A stretch of DNA of 64,000 nt from Kryptolebias marmoratus (GCF_001649575.2 NC_051431.1:21798692-21862691); one strand, 5' to 3'. Positions 35,901-43,424 are shown, counted from the first letter of the stretch. The notes: generated by a model from the sequence alone, not told the origin. Made by a program: numbers and translations.

Positions 35901-37283
35901 TCCAGCTGCAGGTGTCATAAAAGGTCTGAAAACTGACATGAATTGGATTTTTCAGATTTATTTAATTTATAACTAAAATGCTCCCAAAGAGGTTTTTGCG
36001 GCATCTTTATGTGCGTTTATTAGGAAAATTATTCAACTTGATTGGATTTAAAATGGGATAAAAATGCAGGAAACTTTAAAAAACCTTTGACCAGTTCATG
36101 TGAATTTGTCTAATTCACTCTGAACCAAACCAGTGAGAAGAAATTCCCTCAATTCCCCCCAAAAAGACGACATAGCTGCACAGCAAAGTGACATAAAGCT
36201 GATTAGAAATGAAAACGTAACCACAACCCTGACGTGGATACTGACAGAAACGCAGGGAGCGTGTTTCGATGCTGTGACCTCTGACCCAGCGTGTGACCCC
36301 TCCCCCCCGCAGGTATCGGATGAGCGGCATGCGCAGCTACAACCCTGAGCAGATCATGCTGAGCGCCACGGTCCGGACGTCCAGCCGAGACGTGAACGTC
36401 ATGAAGGAGAAACTCATCTTCTCTGGTAAATCCAGCCTGGCCTTAGTTTCTCATCTCTTCATCTCGGCATGCATCTGAGTGTACGTGAACGTTCTCGCTC
36501 CTCTTCTTCGTCTCTTCCATGTCGAAGGTCAGCCTCAGTAAATGGCCTCCCTCCTCCACCATCCTTTGTGTGACGCGTTCCACATCTTGACCATCGTACA
36601 TCTCCATCTTCTCTGCAAGCAGTCACTTCTTCCTTCCTTCTGTGTCTCGTTTCCTTCCTCCTCTCTGTCTGCTTTGCCCTGTTTTCCACCAATCCATCCC
36701 ATCTCCCTTCATCCTCATCTTCCTCCACAAATTTCCCCGAGGAGGGGAGCTTGTAGGAGTCCCAGTCTGTCTAGACAGCCTGTAGTCCAGGGGAGGAAAA
36801 GTAAGTTTTTTTTGTTTTGTTTTGTTTTTTTGTGAAACTGGTGAAATTAGACAGAGCTGTGACTTTTGGTTTTTGTAACTTTTATATTTTTAAAAATATT
36901 TAAGTTAAATTATAAAAAAAATCTCAATAGAAATTATTTAAGATCTCATTATTTCCTTCAGAAAGTTTGTTCTCAGTGAAATCTGGTTTAGTGCGCTAGA
37001 TCTATTTTTGTCTTCTTATGCTACTTTGAGTTTTTAACAACTAATTTACTCATTTTAACTTTTAGCTACTGTTTTGCTGCTTTTAGCTAGCCTCTAATCC
37101 TTGTTTTAGCTTTTAACCAGTGTGTTGCTTCTTTGTTTTAACTTTTAGCTTCAGTAAACTTTAAGAGAAGTCATTCATCTTGGCGTTGGCTGCGTTTTCA
37201 CAGACTGTAACTCTCTGGTTATTGTATGTCGCCCTCTAGAGGTGAGAAACGGAGGCGGCGCTGATGAGCTGTACGAGGACTGA
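5851..37283 (+). CDS. gdpd5: Glycerophosphodiester phosphodiesterase domain protein 5 (GDE2), 15 coding exons
   Basis: Joined exons: 5851-5967, 18066-18169, 21587-21680, 21836-21895, 22321-22419, 22821-22914, 27012-27157, 28600-28682, 30404-30554, 31403-31624, 32006-32163, 32248-32395, 33559-33641, 36313-36425, 37240-37283. All junctions are GT-AG and phase-compatible, giving 571 residues (576 with microexon 34225-34239); human GDPD5 has about 605. The amino end closely matches human GDPD5 and keeps C25. Five hydrophobic segments lie at about 42-63, 88-114, 126-142, 162-183 and 191-213, then the extracellular GDPD domain, then a sixth at 498-518. H233, E242, D262 and H275 fall at the family's catalytic or metal positions, but residue 234 of the HRG motif is Gln. 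In other vertebrates GDE2 is a surface enzyme that releases GPI-anchored proteins such as RECK and promotes neuronal differentiation; function here is by homology. The carboxy tail is short. Confidence 0.95.
6690..7290 (+). mobile_element. Degenerate LINE 3' end (CR1/L2/Rex1 type)
   Basis: Conceptual translation from about 6715 reads [20 protein letters not shown], then an Ala-Ala-Arg segment and LQQLHWLPV. These are hallmark residues of the end of the reverse transcriptase in CR1/L2/Rex1-type fish LINEs. The frame shifts near 6885, continues as [20 protein letters not shown], and decays after about 7050. The copy ends in a GCGCTAACAAATAAAA-like tail followed by an ATTATCATAATTAT simple repeat. 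It is 5'-truncated and inactive. Confidence 0.85.
8220..8277 (+). repeat. 58-bp local duplication, copy 1
   Basis: This is nearly identical to 9692-9749, with one visible mismatch. A second short match, about 20 bp around GTCTAAAGTAGGAATGGCA, links about 8749-8768 and 9180-9199. Confidence 0.9.
9403..9424. repeat. (TA)n microsatellite
   Basis: About ten TA units lie just before the (CCAT)n end of the adjacent dispersed repeat. Confidence 0.85.
9430..9691 (-). mobile_element. Dispersed teleost repeat, RTE/Rex3-like 3' end, 5'-truncated
   Basis: It starts with CATCCATCCATCC, the complement of a GGAT-type tail. It then shows the common fish repeat landmarks CACCCTGGACAGGTCGC, CCATTCACACTGTCAC, AATTAACCTAACATGCATG and GGGAGAACATGCAAAC. 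Because the tail is on the left, the element lies on the minus strand and its broken 5' end abuts the 58-bp duplicated segment at 9692. Placement in the RTE/Rex3 group is from memory of the tail type. Confidence 0.7.
9692..9749 (+). repeat. 58-bp local duplication, copy 2
   Basis: This is the second copy of 8220-8277. It begins exactly where the RTE-like repeat breaks off. Confidence 0.9.
17159..17182. repeat. Poly-T tract
   Basis: About 24 T in a row inside gdpd5 intron 1. No associated element was recognised. Confidence 0.9.
18066..18169 (+). CDS. gdpd5: gdpd5 coding exon 2, TM1
   Basis: It encodes residues 40-73 plus two bases of W74. The hydrophobic run at about 42-63 ends in WW and is followed by an acidic, Asn-rich loop (HNDYNEFNW), closely matching GDE2. 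Acceptor AAG before 18066; donor GTGAGT at 18170. Confidence 0.93.
18728..18860 (+). mobile_element. Dispersed teleost repeat, first part
   Basis: It reads GAGCTGCATGGTGGTACAGT, then TTGCCTCACAG, then GGTGGAGTTGGAGTTGCATG. This matches the order of the common fish repeat that begins with a GCATGGTGGCGCAGTGG-like segment. It breaks off after GTGGGTTTCCTCCTC. It may be the other part of 19440-19690. Confidence 0.65.
19440..19690 (+). mobile_element. Dispersed teleost repeat, RTE/Rex3-like 3' part
   Basis: It has TTTCCTCCCACAGCCCAGAA, CCGACCTGTCTGGGGTGTAC, a CCAGCTCCGTGTGACCCTGA segment and ends GAGAAAATGGATGGAAG, the GGAT-type tail on the plus strand. The same family lies on the minus strand at 9430-9691. 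Confidence 0.7.
21587..21680 (+). CDS. gdpd5: gdpd5 coding exon 3, start of TM2
   Basis: It completes W74 and encodes to M105. [15 protein letters not shown] corresponds to the human loop before TM2. Donor GTGAGC at 21681, phase 0. Confidence 0.92.
21836..21895 (+). CDS. gdpd5: gdpd5 coding exon 4, end of TM2
   Basis: Twenty codons, residues 106-125, ending in the strongly conserved LNLHWLHK. Acceptor TTCAG at 21831-21835; donor GTAATG at 21896. Confidence 0.92.
22321..22419 (+). CDS. gdpd5: gdpd5 coding exon 5, TM3
   Basis: It encodes residues 126-158: a hydrophobic segment, then NQTW, a possible N-glycosylation site in the loop, and a Trp/Asp-rich loop. Phase 0 at both ends. Confidence 0.92.
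22821..22914 (+). CDS. gdpd5: gdpd5 coding exon 6, TM4
   Basis: Residues 159-189 plus one base. [18 protein letters not shown] and GQVARAEKT align with GDE2. Donor GTATGT at 22915. Confidence 0.92.
22915..27011 (+). other. gdpd5 intron 6 (4.1 kb)
   Basis: No exon seen. Contents are a poly-T run near 23405-23420, a GGGC-type repeat at about 25287-25303 and a LINE-like tail at 25900-25952. The open frames at 24508-24986 show no family resemblance and no splice context. Confidence 0.65.
25900..25952 (+). mobile_element. LINE 3' tail
   Basis: TGATGCTGTATAAATAAACT runs into a CTGAACTGAACTGA simple repeat, the form of a fish LINE 3' end. A related tail is at 45590-45712. Confidence 0.55.
27012..27157 (+). 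CDS. gdpd5: gdpd5 coding exon 7, TM5 and first catalytic motif
   Basis: It encodes M190 to M238. The TM5 segment is followed by SPCIM and then FGHQGAPM. H233 is the first catalytic histidine. The following residue, Arg in the family HRG motif, is Gln here (codon CAG at 27143-27145). Donor GTGAGG at 27158. Confidence 0.93.
27158..28599 (+). other. gdpd5 intron 7 (1.4 kb)
   Basis: No exon seen. 27815-27920 (poor match, ending CCATGGGAAACAAAGAACTT) resembles a LINE 3' tail but is too short to place. Confidence 0.55.
28600..28682 (+). CDS. gdpd5: gdpd5 coding exon 8, metal-binding residues
   Basis: Residues 239-265 plus two bases. LAPENT carries E242 and GLEADVAI carries E260 and D262, the expected metal-site residues. 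A polypyrimidine tract leads to the acceptor CCCAG at 28595-28599; donor GTACAC at 28683. Confidence 0.93.
28683..30403 (+). other. gdpd5 intron 8 (1.7 kb)
   Basis: Nothing recognised except a CA microsatellite at 29918-29942. Confidence 0.6.
29918..29942. repeat. (CA)n microsatellite
   Basis: About 12 CA units, the source of a Val/Cys-rich open frame on the minus strand. Confidence 0.95.
30404..30554 (+). CDS. gdpd5: gdpd5 coding exon 9, second catalytic histidine
   Basis: Residues 266-316. [17 protein letters not shown] contains H275, the second catalytic histidine, in its usual MHD context. LNAGQWFLK at the end is strongly conserved. Phase 0 at the end. Confidence 0.94.
30901..30926. repeat. 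Poly-A tract in gdpd5 intron 9
   Basis: About 20 A in a row beginning near 30907. No element body was recognised beside it. Confidence 0.85.
31403..31624 (+). CDS. gdpd5: gdpd5 coding exon 10, GDPD barrel
   Basis: Seventy-four codons, residues 317-390. [10 protein letters not shown] and [12 protein letters not shown] align with GDE2. The segment has several N-x-S/T sites (NLT, NQS, NIS, NDT), as expected for an extracellular domain. Donor GTAGGA at 31625. Confidence 0.93.
31734..31941. mobile_element. hAT-type MITE with 8-bp target duplication
   Basis: The element body is 31742-31933 (192 bp). Its left end TCAGGGGTCTCCAATCCTGG is an imperfect inverted match to the right end CCAGGATTGGAGACCACT. 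It is flanked on both sides by the exact 8-bp duplication GCTTTAAG (31734-31741 and 31934-31941). TIR sequence and 8-bp duplication fit a non-autonomous hAT element. It fills about half of the 381-bp gdpd5 intron 10. Confidence 0.9.
32006..32163 (+). CDS. gdpd5: gdpd5 coding exon 11
   Basis: Residues 391-442 plus two bases. [18 protein letters not shown] matches the GDE2 strand before the substrate-facing loop. The acceptor is TTCAG at 32001-32005. The donor GTAGGC at 32164 is weak, but phase and homology support it. Confidence 0.9.
32248..32395 (+). CDS. gdpd5: gdpd5 coding exon 12, end of GDPD domain
   Basis: Residues 443-492. [20 protein letters not shown] aligns with the human VNAPWLFSLLWCAGV segment that closes the barrel. 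The preceding intron is only 84 bp. Confidence 0.93.
33559..33641 (+). CDS. gdpd5: gdpd5 coding exon 13, TM6
   Basis: Residues 493-519 plus two bases. The hydrophobic stretch ends GIFILQK, matching GIFVLQK of GDE2. Donor GTAAGT at 33642 is consensus. Confidence 0.93.
34225..34239 (+). CDS. gdpd5: Candidate 15-nt gdpd5 microexon
   Basis: Fifteen bases lie between a long pyrimidine tract with acceptor TCTCAG (34219-34224) and donor GTAACC (34240). Length and phase are exactly right: inclusion changes LQK-YRM into LQN-YHMIR-YRM just inside the membrane after TM6, with no stop. I recall a similar NYH(L/M)IR insert in other vertebrate GDE2 proteins, so it may be constitutive rather than alternative. 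Confidence 0.65.
34560..36312 (+). other. 3' part of gdpd5 intron 13
   Basis: No exon seen. It contains one copy of an interspersed repeat (35380-35545), related to copies at 61905-62060 and 62431-62605. The pyrimidine-rich stretch at 33840-34500 precedes it. Confidence 0.55.
35380..35545 (+). repeat. Interspersed repeat family B, copy 1
   Basis: Landmarks GGTTATGAACAG, CACCTGTTGTAGATGGTTCT and GAGCTAACAGCTAGTCAGA recur with divergence at 61905-62060 (same strand) and 62431-62605 (opposite strand). The class is unknown to me. Confidence 0.7.
36313..36425 (+). CDS. gdpd5: gdpd5 coding exon 14, cytoplasmic tail
   Basis: It encodes the tail from K520 through [20 protein letters not shown] and the conserved VMKEKLIFS. 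The acceptor CCGCAG lies right after a C-run; donor GTAAAT at 36426. If the intron is retained the frame ends at TGA 36476-36478 after a short tail containing a Cys. Confidence 0.92.
37240..37283 (+). CDS. gdpd5: gdpd5 last coding exon
   Basis: Acceptor CTCTAG at 37234-37239. It encodes [14 protein letters not shown] then TGA at 37281-37283. The start is comparable with human EISDGVEVSD, but the rest of the human tail, including the cysteine used in the GDE2 redox switch, is absent. Confidence 0.75.
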
Positions 37284-38870
37284 AGCTCCTCCCCCTCTGC
37301 CTGTTTGACTGCTGACTCGATGAAAACGCCTCCTTCCTGTTTGTCAGTGTGACTCTCCTCTGTCCCGTCCCCCCCCCCTCGTTACTTCCTGTCCATCCTG
37401 GTTTGGGTTTTCCTCCCGGACTCCACGTCCATCACACAGGACTACGATCACTTCTTAGGAAGTCTATTTTTTGTTTTTGTTCCAATCAGAGGATTCCTCC
37501 GAACAAAGCCAAATGTGAAAGAGGCTGTCCTGCGGTTCTTTACTTTAAGCTAACTTTCCAAAGCGGTTCATTATTTTTTAAGCCCTGTAAGAGATGACTT
37601 CCTCTGAGGGTTTTTTTTTTGTTTTTTTTAAATCAGGTGTTTTCTCAGCATGATGCTCCCGCCTCCTGTCAGTGCTTCACTTTTCCAGAATCTTAATATT
37701 TAAAGAGAAAACACAAACTGTTTACAGACGTCTTGCCTTCTCCTCCAGGTGAAATATTCACTCAGCACATGCGAGATGTTTTGATTTTTGATCCCTCCTC
37801 CTCCTCCTCTGTCCTGCACGTCTGATCAGTGCATCCGAACACGCGGATCATCTGGACTTTGTGGGAGCTGCGCTCCCCGAGAAGCCAGAGGAGCTGCTGG
37901 AAACGGTTTGCAGGATGAAGATTGTGCTTTTTTTTTTTTTTTGGGCTAACTGTGAATGTGACGATTGTTTCCTTTTTTAAAGCTGTGCTCAGTGCGTCGT
38001 GTGTATTCTGACTGAGTCTGTGTTTTTTTTGCAGTGTTATGTTGAGTGTTATAATATATAAAGAGGTGAGACGCTCCAGCCAAGAAATGACATTTCAACA
38101 CCATCAGTCTGGCCTTCTGACTTGCAGCCTACCTGTGGTATTTTTTAGTGTTGGTGAACGTGTTTCATGAAACTGAACTCTGGCTTCAGGTTGGAAATTA
38201 AAGTTAAGCTAAAGGGAATCTGAAATCACAAGCAGCTCACGTCAGAGACTGACTGCCTTTCGTTTTATTTCATCTCTGGATCTTTGTATGCCTGAGAAGT
38301 AAAGATTAAATACTCCAGTACAGAGGTTGTGTTTTTGATTTGTCTCTTTTTAGGGCAAGACAATCATATTCATCACCTGCTGCTGACAGCAAAAAGAAAC
38401 ATTTCTTGTCTGTTTGTTAGCAAAACATCTCATGAACCATTGAATGGATTTAAATGAAACTTTGAGGGAGTACTGAGTCAACCCGATTAAACATGGCCAC
38501 CTAATCAACCTTATCAAACAAATACAAACTGGAAGGTAGGATGGTGTCGCCGCCAAACTCTCCAGCTTTGCGTCAAAACTGGAGGCTCTTGGAGAGGACG
38601 GAACAATCATGGACTTGTTTCTCCAGATGTTTTGGATGGGCGAGCTACATCTACCCTCTGTGAGCTGACTTTTCCAAAAACAAGCACGGAGAAATTGAGA
38701 TGTTGGATTTTATTAGATGGGGGGAGTCTGAATCTGTCAAATACAAAAATAGATCCTAGTATGACCTTCAGCGTCTTTATCGACTTGTATATTAACGTCT
38801 CAGTATGAACAGGATGTTTACAGTTTTCTATTTACAAGACAATTGGCAAATAAAGAAAGGAATGTGGCTT
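37284..38870 (+). other. gdpd5 3'-UTR region
   Basis: There is no coding signal. Possible polyadenylation signals are ATTAAA at 38305-38310, with a GT-rich stretch just downstream, and AATAAA at 38849-38854. Which is used cannot be told. A partial interspersed repeat lies at 38398-38470. Confidence 0.55.
38398..38470 (+). repeat. Interspersed repeat family A, partial copy
   Basis: GTTAGCAAAACATCTCATGA followed by ACCATTGAATGGATTT is the hallmark of a family found repeatedly from here to the window end. See 46812-47345 for the clearest copies. Confidence 0.75.
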
Positions 38871-39746
38871 GATAGTTTCCAAAAAAAAAAAAAAAGTCGT
38901 GTAACACAGGAAGATCATTGTTCTTAATGAATGTGCAAAACCCCGGCTGCTGCTCGGAAGAACAACTCTTTTCACGCATGGTCTTTGAAACATTCCAGAT
39001 GTGACAGTGATACAGTGTTAAGCCACCGGAAGCAACGCTTTGGTCCCTCAGCTGGAGCAGAGCGTGCTGCTCCTCGCGGTCATTTCAAGAAAGCACAAAC
39101 AAACACGAGTCAAAGTGCAACAGTGAGCGTGTCTCCTTCATCGCAAATAAATAATCCTTATGTGGCATTGAAATGATGATACTACAGACGGACATTAAGG
39201 CTCCTGCAGGGTGGTCCTCGGCAGAACACCTGACGAATGAAACTGTGTTGCAGAGAAAATTTTAATAATTACTAATATTTACATTTTTGAGCTGAGGTCC
39301 TCCGACGCCTCAGACTTCAAGTAAAGAGCCTCAGACAGAACCACTACCCTGCAGCGGCTCCCGTCTCATGAAATAATCAGCTTTCTGAAAAGGCACTGAG
39401 TAAATCAGCCAACACGCCTTCAGGCAGGCATAAATAAATAAATAGACCCGCCTCGTGTCTGTTCCCAGAGCTGAACGTCAGGTTCGTACCTGCTGCACAC
39501 ACGGGCGGTCGGTAATTTCTCTCGGAATTAGTGCGCAAGAAAAGCACGTCTCACATTAAAAATGCTAAACGGAACTGTTCGTTTCTGCGAGCGTTATCAG
39601 TCACCATCACAGGAAGCTGTTGCAGCACTTCGTCGCTGTCGCCCTTTCACAAGCGGGGAGGAAGAGTAGAAAGGTTCCAACAGCCCACAAGATGCGGACC
39701 GAAGCGCAGGGTGGAAGTGAGCCGGCGGCGTTTCACATTTTTTAAA
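38700..39746 (-). other. hspa13 3'-UTR region
   Basis: On the minus strand, ATTAAA near 39251-39256 and AATAAA at 38713-38708 are candidate polyadenylation signals. The plus-strand open frames here have no family match. Confidence 0.5.
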
Positions 39747-40321
39747 TCAGCTGAAGTTCGTCTTGCGCAGGTGTCTGTTGGGTATTTCGATGGCGCTCAC
39801 CTGTAACGGCCAGGAGCCGCCCATGATGCCGGCCTGGATGGCCACGCCCGTCACCACGGCCAGGTCGGGGTCCACGGACGTGTTGGGCTCCTTCCCGAAG
39901 TACTCGCTGATCAGCTTCCTGATCCGGGGTATCCTGGTGGAGCCCCCCACCAGAACGATCTCGTCCACGTCCTCCTTCTCCAGGTGGCCTTCGGCCAACA
40001 CCGTCTTCACGGGGGCCAGGATCTTCAGGAAGAGGTCCTCGTTGAGCTCCTCGAACAGCTGCCGAGTGACCGTGGTCTGGAAGAGGACGGGAGCGGGGCC
40101 CCCGGGTGACTCGGAGCTGCGGTGGAGGTGGAGGTGCAGGGGCACTCTGACGGTGGCGCTGGGGTGGAGGGTGAGGTTGAGCTTGGCGGCTTCCATGGCC
40201 TGCCGGAGACGGTGGATGTCCTTCTTCAGGGTGGGGGGGACGCCGAACTCCTGTCGGACCCGCTCTGTGGTGTACTGGAGCAGCCGCTGGCTGAAGTCCT
40301 GACCTCCCAGCTTGTTATTTC
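39747..40321 (-). CDS. hspa13: hspa13 exon 5, carboxy half
   Basis: Residues 250-440 and TGA at 39749-39747. It is strongly GC-rich compared with the flanks. [20 protein letters not shown] precedes the adenosine-binding [10 protein letters not shown]. Confidence 0.97.
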
Positions 40322-42720
40322 CTAAAAGTTAAACTAGAATTAAAAACTTTTTCTGAAGACAAAAGCCAGGCTGTAGTCTGGAGAATCGCTGCTGTGTGTG
40401 TTCATTTGTCTGTTAGCAAAATATCTCATGAACCAGAGGATGGATTTAACATGATCAAATACAAGGTTTGACCCAAAATGGCTACAACTCTGACATGAAA
40501 GCTGACAGGAATGACATCTTTACCTGCCATCGCCCTGGTGAGGAACATGCCCCCCTGTTTGTTGAGCAGAGACACGTCCAGCGTCCCTCCCCCGAGGTCC
40601 ACCACCAGCACGTTAAACACGTCCACCTTGTGCAGGCCGTAGGCCATAGCCGCAGCCGTAGGCTCGTTGATCACCCGCAGGATCTCCAAACCTGCAAGAC
40701 GGGAACCAGAGGGGGAGTCAGGGAGGGAGTGACCCGTCTGGGAATTTAACCCCCTTCATTGTGCAACCAGCTGACAGACCTGCGAGGTTAGCCGCTCTGA
40801 CGGTGTAGTTCCGCTGTCTCTCGTCAAACTCCGCGGGCACCGAGATGACGGCCTTCTGGATGAGCACGCCCAGCTGTCGCTCGGCCATCTTCTTCAACTT
40901 CAGCAGCAGCCTGGAGCCGATGAACTCCGGGCTCACGGCGAAGGTGCGGTTGGTGGAGATCTCGAACTCCGCGCTTCCATTGTTGTTTGTCACCTGGAGG
41001 CAGAGCAGGGGCAGGGGGGGAGAGCTTTGGTTAAGTGGAACAAAGAAAAGCAGCACTGTGTTCAAAACTTTAAGGTTACTGAAGTTCAGTGGCAGAAATA
41101 ATTCCACAGCTGATTTTGAAAGTTTGTAAAGAAACTTGTAAAGAAATGGAGAGTGTCTAATTTTTATTGCAGTTCCATTTTAATGTAGGGAGACAGAATA
41201 TCAAATAAAACTGAAAACATGTTGTATAAAAGTTTAAATTAATGTCCACTAAGGTTCTTATCCGTTATAACCCAGCCACACAATCAAATACTGAATCAGT
41301 TTCAGACACTCTTGATCCCAGCTCATTACGACGCCCACCTGTACACAGAATCAATTTCCTCCTTTTCAGCCTCTCTGCAACTAAGAGGAAACCCAAAAAG
41401 CTCTCAAAAGGACATCAGAGTGCGGATGATGGATGGACAAACATTTAGAGAAGGCTTGGGAGAAAGTGCTGCCATCTGATAAGCCTAAGATCCACCTCTT
41501 TGACTTGAGTTTGGAGGGAAAGAAATGACAGAATGACTAAAAGAAGACCATCCCTATAGTCAAGCACAGAGGCGGCATCATCATGCTTTGGTACAGGACG
41601 ACTTCGATGCATCAAGGAACCAACGGAAGAGGATGTGTACCGTAAAATCCTGGGCAAGAACCTTCCTCCCTGAAGGTCAGTCATGGAGGGGTCTTCCTGC
41701 ACAACCGCACCGCTACGGCAACACAGGTGCGGCCAAAGAAGAAGCACGTTAGGGTCTTATAGAAAACCGGAGTTGTCAAGTGACAGTCGCAAAACCTGAA
41801 GAATTTGGAGCTTCTGCAAAGAGAAGTGGACCGAGATCCCTCCTGAGATGTTCAAACCTGGTGACCAACTCCAAAAGACGTCTCACCAACAAAAGGTTTC
41901 TCCACAAAGTACTGGGTGACGTCTTACTTAGGATTCAAAATCAGTTTTTATGTCATTTTTTTTCCTGGATTTGTGTAAATTTCCTGTCTCTGTACAATAA
42001 AAGGAAACTATCATAAAATTAGAGACTGTTCATTTCTTTCAGAAAAGGTTAAAAAGAACAAAAAAAAAAACCAACTGGACTTCTATTCTATAGCTTTTTT
42101 TTTCAGATTGATCATGTCCTGGAGGAAGCTACAAGTTACAGAAGAAACAGCGGGTCTAATACTTATTCTGCTCACAGCAGTTATATACAGATGTGAGGAT
42201 TTATTTCATTGGGCCTGTAAAGTGACAGACCTGACTGATATCATCCACCCTGAACCGCAGCATCACCCACCTTAAACGGGTACCTGGCGCTCTCCTGCTC
42301 CAGCACACCTGCCTCGAATTTCTTCCCAATGAACCTCTTGGCGTCGTAGACGGTGTTCTGAGGGTTGCTGTCGCCCAGCTCCACCGCTTCGTGTCCGGCC
42401 AGCACCGCGGTGCTGGTGAAGGTGACGGCGCTCGGGATGCTCTTTCTCCCTTCCTCGTCCGCTATCACCTCCACCTCCCCGGTGCCCGGGTGGAAGACGC
42501 CGACCGAGCAGAAGGTGGTACCCAGGTCCAGGCCGATCACTCTGGGTTTGGGGGGAGGCAAGTACTGCTGGCCCAGGTAACCGGCCAGGAACAGAGCCAG
42601 TATCACCGAACCTGCGACACCCGGAAAACACGCTCATGAAAGATGGACCGACAGCCGGCTAGCTAGCTCGAGTTAGCATCTGTAATTCGGCTTACCAATC
42701 ATAGAAATTTCTCCCGCCAT
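39747..42720 (-). CDS. hspa13: Heat shock protein 70 family member 13 (STCH), five exons
   Basis: Minus-strand exons in order: 42720-42696, 42611-42271, 40993-40780, 40691-40524, 40321-39747, all GT-AG and phase-compatible, giving 440 residues (human 471). A hydrophobic leader at about 9-22 ([14 protein letters not shown]) is the ER signal or anchor. Hsp70 ATPase motifs are intact: phosphate-1 DLGTT at 37-41, phosphate-2 [10 protein letters not shown] at 225-234, adenosine motif VGGSTRIP at 374-381. The protein ends [20 protein letters not shown], like human STCH, and has no peptide-binding domain, which is the family's defining trait. It is shorter mainly because the acidic insert around 310-330 is reduced to an HLHLH- and Pro-rich loop. 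STCH is a microsomal ATPase of the Hsp70 fold, linked in mammals to ER stress and prion disease timing. Its 3' end faces gdpd5; samsn1 lies upstream on the same strand. Confidence 0.97.
40400..40505 (+). repeat. Interspersed repeat family A, copy in hspa13 intron 4
   Basis: It contains GTTAGCAAAATATCTCATGA and further on CAAAATGGCTACAACTCTGA, in the same order as in the full copies at 46.8-47.3 kb. It ends close to the donor of exon 4. Confidence 0.75.
40524..40691 (-). CDS. hspa13: hspa13 exon 4, phosphate-2
   Basis: Residues 194-249 plus one base. [18 protein letters not shown] and [19 protein letters not shown] are the expected Hsp70 hinge and phosphate-2 segments. The intron before it is under 100 bp. 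Confidence 0.97.
40780..40993 (-). CDS. hspa13: hspa13 exon 3
   Basis: Residues 123-193 plus one base. [19 protein letters not shown] and [20 protein letters not shown] are ATPase-domain subdomain I segments. Intron 2 before it carries a Tc1-like relic. Confidence 0.96.
41270..42200 (+). mobile_element. Tc1-like (Tc1/mariner) transposon relic
   Basis: Plus-strand remnants read [17 protein letters not shown] (41394-41445) and [13 protein letters not shown] (about 41551-41589), typical of fish Tc1 transposases. The end resembles the usual Tc1-family finish, with CCTCCTGAGATGTTCAAACCTGGTG-like text near 41839 and TCTAATACTTATTCTGC near 42154. Frameshifts and stops throughout show it is dead. 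It lies in hspa13 intron 2, opposite to the gene. I did not identify a clean left terminal repeat. Confidence 0.8.
42271..42611 (-). CDS. hspa13: hspa13 exon 2, signal and phosphate-1
   Basis: Residues 9-122. It carries the hydrophobic leader, [16 protein letters not shown] and [19 protein letters not shown], all near-identical to STCH. It ends at RYPFK in phase 0. Confidence 0.97.
42696..42720 (-). CDS. hspa13: hspa13 exon 1
   Basis: It encodes MAGEISMI plus one base, comparable with human MAREMTIL. The ATG context has A at -3 and G at +4. Donor GTAAGC follows immediately. Confidence 0.93.
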
Positions 42721-42839
42721 CGTCAGGAAGTGTCGGGGAGTCACCTGTCGCTTGGAAGTCACCAAAACGTCGGTAAAAAAAAAAATGGGACGAGGAGCGG
42801 CTGAACGATGACCGGCAGCAGCTGGACGTGTTGAAACTG

Positions 42840-43010
42840 GATTTTTTTTTCACTTCGTCAACAAAGTACACGTCAACGTTGCAACGTCATGGGAATTCTG
42901 GGTTATGTAGTTTAACGCCTACGCCGATGACGCTAAAGAACGCGTTGCAGTTGAAGACGTTTCACTACAAGTTCCAGCGTAACGGACTCTGCGTTCTAAG
43001 CCAATCAGAA
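42840..43010 (-). promoter_or_regulatory. hspa13 promoter region
   Basis: Upstream of the hspa13 ATG there are two ZNF143/SBS-like motifs: the minus-strand reading of 42911-42891 (ACTACATAACCCAGAATTCC) and the plus-strand ACTACAAGTTCCAGCG at 42965-42980. There are also CGTCA half-CRE sites near 42871-42889 and a CCAAT box at 43002-43006. No TATA box stands out and no perfect ER stress element was seen. The binding is inferred from motif resemblance only. Confidence 0.5.
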
Positions 43011-43424
43011 GCAAGCGAGCTCGTTTGCAGCATTCTCGGAACCTCGGAACTACCCACCTCTAAATACTTTTACCAATGACGTATAAATACATTTTCGTCA
43101 TTGACTTTTACGATCGCTTTGTTTCAACGTTATGTCTATCATATAATTCACTTACCTGAAAAGAGCTTAATATAAAATAAAAATGTCAGGTTTGACAAGC
43201 TTTACTCGAGTTACGAACACGGAAAATCCCCTAATTGAGGCGTAGTCTTTCATTTTAGTGGGTTTTCTTTTAGAAATTGGAAAATTCCAACTTCCTGGTG
43301 CCTATCGAACGCAACAAGTACACAGTGTAGAAAAAAAAACTAGAAAATATTTTAGTGATCATTATAAATTATATAATAATATATAAATATATTTAATATA
43401 TAAAAATATTATATTAATTATAAG

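Noticed and set aside
39763..40325. Long plus-strand open frames opposite hspa13 exon 5
   Set aside because: These are shadows of the GC-rich coding exon on the minus strand.
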